From positions 1-32,920 of the forward strand of contig NZ_BCYZ01000052.1 in the NCBI RefSeq assembly GCF_001598455.1: a stretch of 32,920 nt of DNA. The letters run 5' to 3'. The stretch comes from Sphingomonas pruni NBRC 15498 (GTDB lineage Bacteria > Pseudomonadota > Alphaproteobacteria > Sphingomonadales > Sphingomonadaceae). Numbering within the stretch: position 1 is the stretch's first letter; each line of letters starts with the position of its first letter. This document shows, in pieces, positions 24,029 to 31,092 of this stretch. The translations under genes were made by a program, and so were the position numbers. The notes below the pieces were generated by a model. The model saw only the letters and a list, made by a program, of their open reading frames with translations, had not been told where the DNA came from and did no database searches.

Positions 24029-24982
24029 TCAGGCTTTCACGAGGCCAATTTCGACCAGCCGCTCGTGCAAATAATCATGTGCCGTGATCGGCGTCGGATA
24101 GCGGTTCGGATTGTTCGCGCTGATGCAGCCCGGCAGCGTCTCGATCAGGAATTCCGGATTGGGATGCAGGAAGAACGGCATCGAATAGCGCGAGAAGCCG
24201 CGGCGTTCGGGCGGCGGATTGACGACGCGGTGCGTGGTCGACGGCAAGACGTTGTTGGTCAGCCGCTGCAACATGTCACCGACATTGACCACCATCGCGC
24301 CTTCGGGCGGGCGGATCGCCAGCCACTTGCCGTCGCGGTCGAGCAATTCGAGCCCGGCCTCTTCGGCACCGAGCAGCAAGGTGATCAGGTTGATGTCCTC
24401 ATGCGCGCCGGCGCGCACGCCCTCGGCATCGGCCGGGATGGGCGGATAATGGAGCAGCCGCAGGATCGAATTGCCGTGATCGACCACCGTGTCGAAATAA
24501 TCGGGCGCCAGCTTCAAATGCCGCGCGATCGCCGAGAGCAGGCGAAGGCCTGCGCGGTCGAAAGCATTCCACAGATCGGTCAGCGCTTCCCGGAAATCGT
24601 CCGGGCGCGAGGGCCAGACATTGGGCATCATCGTCGCGGCGGCGGGATGATCCTCAGGCAGGTCGCGGCCGACATGCCAGAATTCCTTCAGGTCGACATG
24701 CTTGGCGTCCTTGGCGATCTCGGTCTTGAACGGCGTATAGCCGCGCTGGCCGCCCCACGCCTTGTCGTAATAGCTGTGCTTTTCCTCGACCGGGAGCGCG
24801 AAGAATTCTTCGGTCAGCTTCCAGGCACGCTGGATAAGCGGGAGAGAGATGCCGTGATCGGCGACGATCGCGAAACCGAAACGTTCGAACGACCCGCCGA
24901 ACGCGGCGGCAAAGGCGGCGGGATCGCGCGCTTCGTCGGCAAGGCTGAGGGTCGGTACCTGGGCGGAGGGGGTGTCTAGCAT
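24029..24982 (-). CDS. 2-oxoglutarate/Fe(II) oxygenase, isopenicillin N synthase-like
   Basis: A 317-residue double-stranded beta-helix oxygenase. The iron ligands are His194 and Asp196 (GAHEDINLITLL) and His251 (TTHRVVNPP). Arg265 and Ser267 (SRYSMPFF) form the RxS motif that binds 2-oxoglutarate, so it should be a 2OG-dependent enzyme rather than a true isopenicillin N synthase. The N-terminal DIOX_N region (FERFGFAIVADHGI) is present. The ATG at 24982 is preferred; an in-frame ATG at 25030 adds 16 residues of unlikely sequence. The substrate cannot be inferred. An inverted repeat lies just upstream. Confidence 0.9.
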   Translation of the reverse strand: MLDTPSAQVPTLSLADEARDPAAFAAAFGGSFERFGFAIVADHGISLPLIQRAWKLTEEFFALPVEEKHSYYDKAWGGQRGYTPFKTEIAKDAKHVDLKEFWHVGRDLPEDHPAAATMMPNVWPSRPDDFREALTDLWNAFDRAGLRLLSAIARHLKLAPDYFDTVVDHGNSILRLLHYPPIPADAEGVRAGAHEDINLITLLLGAEEAGLELLDRDGKWLAIRPPEGAMVVNVGDMLQRLTNNVLPSTTHRVVNPPPERRGFSRYSMPFFLHPNPEFLIETLPGCISANNPNRYPTPITAHDYLHERLVEIGLVKA

Positions 24983-25035
24983 TTTCAATCGTCCGGAATT
25001 CTCGAAAGGGAGATGATAGACCCTCGCCATTCATC

Positions 25036-25115
25036 CGTCACCCCAGCGCAAGCTCGGGTCTCGTGCCACGAGCGTCCCTTAAGCCTCTTGAGACCCAGCT
25101 TGCGCTGGGGTGACG
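25036..25115. repeat. Inverted repeat with GTCACCCCAGCGCAAGCT arms
   Basis: The left arm cgtcaccccagcgcaagct and right arm agcttgcgctggggtgacg match over 19 bp, with an inner ggtctc / gagacc pair. The element sits between the lipoprotein stop (25128) and the oxygenase start. Plausibly a dispersed chromosomal palindrome that also ends the upstream transcript. Confidence 0.75.
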
Positions 25116-25127
25116 GGTATTTCGGCG

Positions 25128-25631
25128 TCACCCACCCATGTCGATCGTGCCGCTCGATTTGTTCGTGCCCTGGTCGCTGAGCTTGAGCGCGAACGGCTTG
25201 CCGTCGTCGGTCTTGCCGCTCAGGCCGGTGCCGTCGGCCGACAGCGTGAAGCCGGCCTTGCCCAGCCGCTCCTTGAGCCAGTCGCGCACCGTCGCGGCAT
25301 TGGCCGGGCTGGTGAAGGCGACGCGGACCTTGCCGGGATCCTTGTCCTCATCTTGACCGCCGTTGACGTTGATCGAACTGATCGTCGAGCCGGGATAGAG
25401 GTGCACCCCGTTCATCTCGAAATTGTTCGCGTCGACCGAAAATTTCGGCAGCTTCAGATCGGCCTTGAAGCCGTTGGCGTCGATCTTGAGGTTGCCCGAA
25501 CTGTCGATGCCGCCGGAGACGACGCCATCCGAGCTGTTGCCGCTGAAGCTGATCGAGGTGCTGTTGCCGTCATGGTCGCCGCAAGCGGCGAGCGCCAGCG
25601 CGGCAGCGGCGAGCGGTATCAAACGAAGCAT
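25128..25631 (-). CDS. Putative lipoprotein of unknown function
   Basis: A 167-residue protein starting with a lipoprotein signal peptide, lipobox LAAC at residues 14-17 (ALALAACGD). The mature part is Ser/Gly/Asp-rich: SGGIDSSGNLKIDANGFKA, LPKFSVDANNFEMNGVHLYP, then a smaller domain with a VRDWLKERLGKAGF helix. It does not match a family I can name. The start has a well-placed AGGGAG 6 nt upstream, but that element is part of a strong hairpin directly before the ATG (25632-25680), so translation may be controlled. The DUF3597 gene is 66 bp upstream on the same strand. Confidence 0.8.
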   Translation of the reverse strand: MLRLIPLAAAALALAACGDHDGNSTSISFSGNSSDGVVSGGIDSSGNLKIDANGFKADLKLPKFSVDANNFEMNGVHLYPGSTISSINVNGGQDEDKDPGKVRVAFTSPANAATVRDWLKERLGKAGFTLSADGTGLSGKTDDGKPFALKLSDQGTNKSSGTIDMGG

Positions 25632-25680
25632 GGCGGGCTCCCTAAGTGCATTACATTAATAATACACCAGGGTGCCCGCC
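25632..25680 (-). promoter_or_regulatory. Hairpin covering the lipoprotein Shine-Dalgarno
   Basis: On the minus strand, GGCGGGC, CCCT and GTGTATTA are followed by a TTAATG loop, then TAATGCAC, AGGG and GCCCGCC, with the ATG immediately after. In RNA this gives about 19 pairs (7 + 4 + 8, one U-G), with only an A-A mismatch and a small internal loop. The AGGG of the Shine-Dalgarno is paired. No U-run follows, so it is not a normal terminator. Confidence 0.65.
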
Positions 25681-25697
25681 ACGGCAAGCCCTGCTCG

Positions 25698-26060
25698 TCA
25701 GCCGTTCATCAATTTGTCCATCGTCTTCTGATGGAGCCAGATGTTCATCGTCGCGGTGTCGTTCTGGTCGCCTGTATAGCCGAGCTCGGTCGCGAGCTGC
25801 TTGCGCGCGTCCAGACTCGAATCCTGGCCGATCGCCTTCATCAGGTCGACGATCGATTCCTTGTAGTTGAGCGGTTCGCCACGCGCTTCGGCGTGCTTTT
25901 CGAGTACCGCGTAGATCTGATCCTCGCTCAACGTCGCCGGCGGAGGAGGAGGGGGAGGCGGCGGGGCCGCTGCCTCGGCGGGAGCGGGAGCAGGGGCCGG
26001 CGCGGGCGCTGGTGCGGCCGAGCCGAAAATGGCGTCCTTGATCGTACCGAAGATGCTCAT
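25698..26060 (-). CDS. DUF3597 domain protein
   Basis: A 120-residue small cytoplasmic protein. It begins MSIFGTIKDAIFG, then an Ala-Pro repeat (APAPAPAPAPAE) leading to a nine-proline run. The C-terminal domain (about 50-120), with LDARKQLATELGYTGDQNDTATMNIWLHQKTMDKLM, is characteristic of the DUF3597 family. No biochemical role is known to me. GAGGAG lies 6-7 nt before the ATG. The Pro/Ala linker is the kind of simple sequence that varies between strains. Confidence 0.9.
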   Translation of the reverse strand: MSIFGTIKDAIFGSAAPAPAPAPAPAPAEAAAPPPPPPPPPATLSEDQIYAVLEKHAEARGEPLNYKESIVDLMKAIGQDSSLDARKQLATELGYTGDQNDTATMNIWLHQKTMDKLMNG

Positions 26061-26220
26061 GCTATTCTCCTCACATATCCACCCCGGATGACACAGGCTT
26101 AGGTCCTGCGCCCACGACCGGCAATGGCCGTGACCGGTCCGGTAGCGTCAGCCTGTTCCGGTTACGTGACATATTTTTTTCGGGGCTGATTTGTTCGCGC
26201 GGCTGGGGCATTGGGGCTGG

Positions 26221-27450
26221 ATGCCGCAACCAGGGGACCCTTCTCGCGCCGAATCCTCGTCGCCGATCCACTTCGTGGAGTTCGTCGCGCTGATCGCCGT
26301 GCTGATGGCGCTGGGCGCGCTCGGCATCGACACGATGCTGCCCGCGCTGCCGGAAATCGGCCAGGATCTGAATGCTGCCGCGCGCGATCTGCCGCTGGTG
26401 ATCGTGATGTTCTCGGGCGGATTCGGCGCGGCGCAGCTGATTCATGGCCCGCTGGCCGACCGCTATGGGCGGCGGCCGGTGCTGGTCGGGTCGATGGTGC
26501 TGTACGTCCTGATGAACCTGGTCTGCGCAATGGCGAAGAGCTTCGACCTGCTGCTTATTTCGCGGGTGTGCGCGGGAGTGGCGATCGCCGCGACGCGGGT
26601 GGTGACGATCGCGCTGATCCGCGATTGCTATTCCGGGCGGGCGATGGCGCGGGTCAGCAGCCTGGCGGTGATGACCTTCATGATCTTTCCGATCATCGCG
26701 CCGAGCATCGGGCAGTTCATCCTGCTGATGGGATCGTGGCGGCTGATCTTCAACATGATCGCTATCGTCAGCGTGGTGGTCGTCCTGTGGTTCGTGGCGC
26801 GCATGCCCGAGACATTGCCGCCGGAACGCCGCGTGCCGCTGGAGGCCAAACTGCTCCTGAGCAATTGGAAGCGCACGCTGCAGGACCGGCTGTCGGTCGG
26901 CTATGCCGCGGCGGTGATCGGGCTGCAGGGGGCGCTGTTCGGCTATATCACCAGCATCCAGCCGATCGTCGAGAAGGTGTTCCATCAGCCCAAGCGGCTG
27001 GGTCTGATCTTCGCCGCCTGCGCGGTGACGATGGCGTGCGGCAATCTGCTCAATTCGCGGATCGTCATGTGGCTGGGCATGCGGCGCATATCGCATGGCG
27101 CGATGGTCGTACTGATCGTGGCGGCGTCGGCCAGCCTGGTGATCAGCCATCTCGGCCTGGAGAATCTGTGGACCTTCGTCGCGCTGCAGGCAGTGACGAT
27201 GGCGTGTTTCGGCCTCGCCGCGTCGAACTGCTCGGCGATGGCGATGATGAACATGGGCGAGATCGCCGGGACGGCGTCGAGCCTGCAGGGCTTCGTCGTT
27301 ACGACCGGCGGTGCCGCGATCGGCGGGCTGATCGGCATGGCGTTCGACGGCACCACTACTCCGTTACACCTTGGCTTCCTGACCGCCGGAGTGGTAGCAT
27401 TGGTGCTGGCGGCAATCGTCGAGCGCGGTCGCCTGTTCCGCCCGGCTTAG
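26221..27450 (+). CDS. MFS transporter, Bcr/CflA drug-efflux type
   Basis: A 409-residue major-facilitator protein with 12 predicted membrane segments. The Bcr/CflA drug:proton antiporter group is indicated by GALGIDTMLPALPEI in helix 1, HGPLADRYGRRPVLVGS in the loop between helices 2 and 3, and RVCAGVAIAATRVVTIALIRDCY in helices 4-5. It would export small drugs or related compounds. The ATG at 26221 is chosen; an upstream TTG at 26191 would add ten residues. It is divergent from the DUF3597 gene across 160 bp. Substrate unknown. Confidence 0.9.
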   Translation: MPQPGDPSRAESSSPIHFVEFVALIAVLMALGALGIDTMLPALPEIGQDLNAAARDLPLVIVMFSGGFGAAQLIHGPLADRYGRRPVLVGSMVLYVLMNLVCAMAKSFDLLLISRVCAGVAIAATRVVTIALIRDCYSGRAMARVSSLAVMTFMIFPIIAPSIGQFILLMGSWRLIFNMIAIVSVVVVLWFVARMPETLPPERRVPLEAKLLLSNWKRTLQDRLSVGYAAAVIGLQGALFGYITSIQPIVEKVFHQPKRLGLIFAACAVTMACGNLLNSRIVMWLGMRRISHGAMVVLIVAASASLVISHLGLENLWTFVALQAVTMACFGLAASNCSAMAMMNMGEIAGTASSLQGFVVTTGGAAIGGLIGMAFDGTTTPLHLGFLTAGVVALVLAAIVERGRLFRPA

Positions 27451-27495
27451 TGCAACGCCCGACGGAACTCGAAGCCCGCGTCGCCGTTCGCTTCC

Positions 27496-27513
27496 TAAGG
27501 GTCTGCACCCTTA
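27496..27513. promoter_or_regulatory. Short perfect hairpin before the acidic-protein gene
   Basis: TAAGGGT and ACCCTTA form a perfect 7-bp stem with a CTGC loop, 17 bp before the ATG at 27530 and 46 bp past the MFS stop. It may end MFS transcription or sit in the promoter or 5' leader of the next gene; no T-run follows. Confidence 0.35.
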
Positions 27514-27529
27514 TGTCATGGAGACGGAA

Positions 27530-27859
27530 ATGGGCGGATATCAGGTACCGGGCCAAGGATCGGGCGACGACGGCTATGACGAAGAGGGCTATGACGAAAG
27601 CCAGCGCGCCGAAATCCTGGAAGCGACGCGCGATGGACCGACCGACGGCACGATCCTGACCGACCTCGATCCCGATCTGGGCGACGAGCCGGAGGATGAC
27701 GATGTCGAGATGTCCGCCGATGATGTCGGTGAGGAAGATGACGACGCCGACATGGCCGAGGGCGATATCGACGAGGATGAAGTCCAGGACGAGTTCGACG
27801 ACGGCGATTCCGACGACGACGAACTGTCCGATGCCGATGACGAGGCGCTCAATCCGTGA
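27530..27859 (+). CDS. Extremely acidic protein of unknown function
   Basis: A 109-residue soluble protein with about 48 Asp/Glu residues (44%), only two Arg and no Lys. It opens MGGYQVPGQGSGDDGYDEEGY; the middle QRAEILEATRDGPTDGTILTD is the least biased part and may be the conserved core, while the rest is Asp runs. The ATG at 27530 has GGAG 6 nt upstream; the ATG at 27518 would overlap that element. No function is known. Possible roles are DNA mimicry, divalent-metal or protein buffering, or a chaperone-like client role; none is supported directly. It is probably intrinsically disordered. Confidence 0.75.
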   Translation: MGGYQVPGQGSGDDGYDEEGYDESQRAEILEATRDGPTDGTILTDLDPDLGDEPEDDDVEMSADDVGEEDDDADMAEGDIDEDEVQDEFDDGDSDDDELSDADDEALNP

Positions 27860-27938
27860 CGACGGGCGGTCGGCGTTGACGTTGCTCCGCGCCCGACCTT
27901 AGACTTCTGCCTCGACCTGATGCCGAAAGGGGAGGGCG

Positions 27939-28532
27939 ATGCCGAGAGACCCGCGCGTCGATGCCTATATCGCGAGCAAGAACGACTTCGCGAAACCCAT
28001 CCTCACGCATCTGCGCGATCTGATCCACGGCCATGCTCCGGCGGTCGAGGAAACGATCAAATGGAGCATGCCGTTCTTCACCTATAAGGGCACGCCGCTC
28101 GCCAATATGGCGGCGTTCAAGGAACATGCCGCGTTCGGTTTCTGGGATCGGCTGGGCCTCGCCACCGGCAAGGAAGGCGACGCGATGGGGCAATATGGCC
28201 GCCTGACCGATGTCGCGACGCTGCCGCCCGACGCGCTGTTGCTCGATCGGCTCGACCAGGCCCTGGCCAAGATCGATGCCGGTGAAAAGCCCAAGCGGCC
28301 GGCCCGCGGCAGCAAGCCCGAAGCGGAGGTGCCTTCCGCGCTCGCGGAAGCGCTGGCGGCGGACGCGCAGGCGACGGCGAATTGGAACGCCTTTCCGACG
28401 GGCTGCCGCCGCGAATATTGCGAATGGGTGTCCGGCGCCAAACGCGATGAAACGCGGGCCAAGCGCGTCGCGCAGACGGTTGAGCAAACCCGTGAGGGCA
28501 AGAAACTCAACTGGAAATACGAGAATTGCTGA
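27939..28532 (+). CDS. YdeI/OmpD-associated family protein (DUF1801)
   Basis: A 197-residue soluble protein. The N-terminal half is a DUF1801 domain (HLRDLIHGHAPAVEETIKWSMPFFTYKG, AAFKEHAAFGFW). The C-terminal half is the OmdA/YdeI helical domain (ALAADAQATANWNAFPTGCRREYCEWVSGAKRDET and ending REGKKLNWKYENC). These proteins are common in bacteria and associated with stress resistance or peptidoglycan-linked functions in some species; the molecular role is unclear. A GGGGAGGG Shine-Dalgarno is present. Confidence 0.88.
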   Translation: MPRDPRVDAYIASKNDFAKPILTHLRDLIHGHAPAVEETIKWSMPFFTYKGTPLANMAAFKEHAAFGFWDRLGLATGKEGDAMGQYGRLTDVATLPPDALLLDRLDQALAKIDAGEKPKRPARGSKPEAEVPSALAEALAADAQATANWNAFPTGCRREYCEWVSGAKRDETRAKRVAQTVEQTREGKKLNWKYENC

Positions 28533-28560
28533 GGGGGCCGGCGAGGTCGACGTTCAGATT

Positions 28561-28720
28561 TCCCCTCCCTGCTTGCAGGGAGGGGATCAAGGGGTGGGTT
28601 TAGCGACGGGCGAGGCTCGATGCCTCGTCCGGTGCTGTTTTGGCGATCGGCGGATGCGTGTCTGAAAGCGCGCAGACGCGCGCACCCACCCCCAGCCCCT
28701 CCCTGCAAGCAGGGAGGGGA
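28561..28720. repeat. GGGAGGGG-type inverted repeat, copy 3 (wide spacing)
   Basis: The hairpins cccctccctgcttgcagggag (left) and its counterpart with a gcaagc loop (right) are separated by about 100 bp, with mirrored ggggtgggtt / acccaccccc edges. Related to the copies at 4871 and 10258 but with a CTGCTTGCAG core. Lies between the YdeI and ExbD genes. Confidence 0.75.
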
Positions 28721-28771
28721 GCTTCCGGAGGTCGCTTCCTTGGCAGTAAACTTGCCATTCCCATTTTGTAT

Positions 28772-28789
28772 GATACGTTATCACGTATC
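28772..28789. promoter_or_regulatory. 18-bp near-palindrome before exbD
   Basis: GATACGTTATCACGTATC pairs at 8 of 9 positions. It also contains the inner perfect repeat TGATA-N3-TATCA. It lies 17 bp before the exbD ATG in an unusually AT-rich patch, the expected place for an operator that overlaps the promoter. No recognised Fur, Irr or Zur consensus fits. Confidence 0.55.
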
Positions 28790-28806
28790 TAATCGGGAGA
28801 GCACTC

Positions 28807-29217
28807 ATGGCCAGCCGTACCGCCTATTCCCAACCGATCGCCGAGATGAACATCACGCCGCTGATCGATGTGTTGCTCGTGCTGCTGATCATGATGATCC
28901 TCACCCTGCCGATCGCCACGCACAAGGTCTCGGTCGACTTGCCGAGCGGGCCGGGCCATCCGGTGTCGCCCGACAAGGCGCACCGGCTGGAGATCGCCGC
29001 CTCGGGCGCGCTCAGCCTCGACGGCGTCACGATCTCGGAAAGCGCGCTGCCCGATCAACTGGTCGCGACGATGGCCGACAAGGATGCAACCTTGACCATC
29101 CGCGCCGACGCCGCCGCACGCTATGAGACGTTCGATCGCGTGCTGGCGACGGTGAAGCGCGCCGGCGTCACGCAATTGGGGTTCGTCGGCAACGATCAGT
29201 TCAAGCAGGTTTTCTGA
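28807..29217 (+). CDS. exbD: ExbD/TolR biopolymer transport protein (orphan)
   Basis: A 136-residue inner-membrane protein with one N-terminal transmembrane helix. The sequence MNITPLIDVLLVLLIMMI starts at residue 14, and Asp21 corresponds to the proton-path Asp of ExbD. A periplasmic domain of about 90 residues follows. ExbD works with ExbB and TonB to energise outer-membrane receptors; TolR is a homologue. No exbB, tonB or tol gene is nearby, so this is an unpaired copy. GGAGAG is a good Shine-Dalgarno. The preceding palindrome suggests dedicated regulation. Confidence 0.92.
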   Translation: MASRTAYSQPIAEMNITPLIDVLLVLLIMMILTLPIATHKVSVDLPSGPGHPVSPDKAHRLEIAASGALSLDGVTISESALPDQLVATMADKDATLTIRADAAARYETFDRVLATVKRAGVTQLGFVGNDQFKQVF

Positions 29218-29284
29218 TCGGGGAACGACACGAGCGGACGAACGTTCACACGCCCTACAACCGCAATGCCCCGGGGGTTCCATC

Positions 29285-30229
29285 GTGCGCGCCGTTTTTC
29301 TTGTTCCGTTCCTGTGCCTTGCCGCCTGTTCGCAGCCGACCACGACCGGCAATAGCGAAGTCGACATCAACGATGCCGCCGACCGCGCCCAGGGCGACAT
29401 CAGCACCTATAATAAAGTCGACAATGCGACCGAGGTCGCGACCAATGGCGGGACGGCGCCCGCGGCCACCGATGAGCCGCCGCTGGCGCCGGCCGAGCCC
29501 GGTCAGCCGGGTGGGCTGCCCGACGACCGGACGCCGGTTTCCGAGGGCAAGTTCACCCCCGACAGTGCGCAGGGCGCGGCGAACGTCGTTCAGATCTATT
29601 TCGCCAGCATAGAGGGCGGCAAATATGCCGCCGCCCGCGCTTTGTGGGGCAACGGCGGCGCCGACAGCAAAATGAGCCCGGCGGCGTTCTCGGGAAGCTT
29701 CGACAAATACAAGGAATATCACGCCAATATCGGCGGCCCCGGTGAGATCGAGGGCGCGGCCGGGAGCCGTTACGTCTCAGTCCCGGTGCAAGTCTATGCG
29801 CGGCTCAAGGACGGCCGGCCCGATTATCAGACCGGCACGGTCGTGCTGCGCCGCACCGTTGTCGACGGGTCGACGCCCGAGCAGCGCAAATGGCATATCT
29901 ATTCGATCGACCTGAAGCCGGCCCCCGGCAAAGGCGGCGCGAAGCCGGGTGCGGATAGCGGAACCGGTGTCGGCGATAGCGGCACGCCGCCGGTGGTCAG
30001 CGCGCGCTATCGCTGCATGGACGGGACCAAATTCGGGGTGCGGTTCGACAACCGTGCCGACACCGCGGCGATCACGCGCAACGGCCGCATCGTGGCGACG
30101 CTCGATGGGCAGAAGCCGGCCTCCGGTATCTGGTACAAGCAGGGCCGGTACGAACTGCGCGGCAAAGGCGATGCGGCCACCTTGACGACGCCGGGCCAGC
30201 CGCCCATCGCCTGCACCGTCATTCGCTAA
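29285..30229 (+). CDS. Lipoprotein with NTF2-like and MliC domains
   Basis: A 314-residue predicted lipoprotein; lipobox LAAC at residues 12-15. A disordered Pro/Glu/Asp-rich stretch covers about 16-90. Residues about 95-210 (VVQIYFASIEGGKYAAARALWG) look NTF2-like. The C-terminal about 75 residues match MliC, the membrane-bound inhibitor of C-type lysozyme: RYRCMDGTKFGVRF, then SGIWYKQGRYELRGKGDAATLT and a final Cys that would bridge to RC. The linker PGKGGAKPGADSGTGVGDSG separates the two. The start is GTG at 29285. If MliC is functional it would protect peptidoglycan from lysozyme, with its own domain fused to a second fold. Confidence 0.78.
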   Translation: MRAVFLVPFLCLAACSQPTTTGNSEVDINDAADRAQGDISTYNKVDNATEVATNGGTAPAATDEPPLAPAEPGQPGGLPDDRTPVSEGKFTPDSAQGAANVVQIYFASIEGGKYAAARALWGNGGADSKMSPAAFSGSFDKYKEYHANIGGPGEIEGAAGSRYVSVPVQVYARLKDGRPDYQTGTVVLRRTVVDGSTPEQRKWHIYSIDLKPAPGKGGAKPGADSGTGVGDSGTPPVVSARYRCMDGTKFGVRFDNRADTAAITRNGRIVATLDGQKPASGIWYKQGRYELRGKGDAATLTTPGQPPIACTVIR

Positions 30230-30247
30230 CGAAAGAGATCGACCGGC

Positions 30248-30583
30248 ATGTGGACGGTTGCCCTGCTCGCGCTGTCCAATTGTTTCATGACGATCGCGTG
30301 GTACTGGCATTTGAAGGGCGGCATGGACAAGCCGCTGTGGATCGTGATCGCGATCAGCTGGGGCATCGCCCTGTTCGAATATTGCCTGGCGGTTCCCGCC
30401 AACCGCATCGGCTATGCCGCCGGCTGGTCGGGCGGACAGCTCAAGGTCACGCAGGAAGCGATCGCGCTCACCGTGTTCGGCGTGTTCATGGTGACCGTGC
30501 TGGGTGAGCCGCTCGGCTGGCGGCATCTCGGCGCGTTCCTCTGCCTGGTCGGCGCAGTCGCGTTTCTGTTCGCGGGGAAGTAG
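30248..30583 (+). CDS. DMT-superfamily membrane protein (DUF486)
   Basis: A 111-residue membrane protein with four predicted helices. LALSNCFMTIAWYWHLKG at the start and SWGIALFEYCLAVPANRIGY are hallmarks of the DUF486 family, distantly related to EamA and SMR transporters. It follows the MliC lipoprotein gene by 18 bp and is probably translated from the same message. Transport substrate unknown. AAAGAGA acts as Shine-Dalgarno. Confidence 0.9.
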   Translation: MWTVALLALSNCFMTIAWYWHLKGGMDKPLWIVIAISWGIALFEYCLAVPANRIGYAAGWSGGQLKVTQEAIALTVFGVFMVTVLGEPLGWRHLGAFLCLVGAVAFLFAGK

Positions 30584-30624
30584 GCGGGGCGCTACGCGGC
30601 CGCGCGGCCATACTGCCCACCGCC

Positions 30625-30713
30625 GTCATGCCGGGCTTGTCCCGGCATCCACCGCGCAACAATTCCCCATCTCGATTGTGGAAGAGTGGATGCCGGGACA
30701 AGCCCGGCATGAC
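30625..30713. repeat. Inverted repeat with perfect 28-bp arms
   Basis: The arms start gtcatgccgggcttgtcccg and end with its reverse complement, identical over 28 bp, with a 33-bp loop. Each arm itself contains a GCCGGG / CCCGGC hairpin. It fills the space between the DUF486 gene and the small protein at 30775, which converge here. Confidence 0.8.
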
Positions 30714-30774
30714 GACGCAAATTGGTATTCCGCCAATCAACACGTTCACGGCTACGCAATTTGGTCTTAGCCGG

Positions 30775-30975
30775 TTAGTTCCCCATCGCGTTGGCGAGCA
30801 CCGCCAAGTCGCCATTGTCGACCATGGCGCCGGTCGCGTCGGTCTCCGCGGCAGCGCTGTTGTTGGTCACCGGATCGGGCGTGTTGGCGCTTGCGACATC
30901 ATAGGCCGTCCAGATGATCCCGGCCGCCCAGAAGAGCGCCGACCATCGGCTGCGGAAGATTTTGGACGAGATCAT
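30775..30975 (-). CDS. Short membrane protein (66 residues)
   Basis: One hydrophobic segment (WSALFWAAGIIWTAYDVASA) lies near the N-terminus and the rest is an acidic, Asn/Ala-rich tail. The N-terminal MISSKIFRSRW is basic and then hydrophobic, so a signal anchor or signal peptide is possible. The segment IIWTAYDVA is distinctive; I believe similar short proteins occur in sphingomonads but cannot verify it. A longer frame (to 31590) is antisense to cytochrome c' and is not used. No function known. Confidence 0.55.
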   Translation of the reverse strand: MISSKIFRSRWSALFWAAGIIWTAYDVASANTPDPVTNNSAAAETDATGAMVDNGDLAVLANAMGN

Positions 30976-31092
30976 CGCCGGACGATAGCCGGGTGCGGTT
31001 AACGCGCGCTCCGCAAAGCCGGTTAACGGCGGGATTGCCCGATCGCTCGCGCGGTCATAGCATCGCGCCGGTTCAACCAAGGGAGAGGCGCG

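Noticed and set aside
26211..27659. 482-codon plus-strand frame through the MFS gene
   Set aside because: Same strand but shifted frame of the Bcr/CflA gene; no membrane segments or recognised domains, whereas the MFS frame is unmistakable.
28561..28720. CRISPR-like array from repeated GC-rich palindromes
   Set aside because: Only two hairpins, no regular repeat-spacer periodicity and no cas gene.
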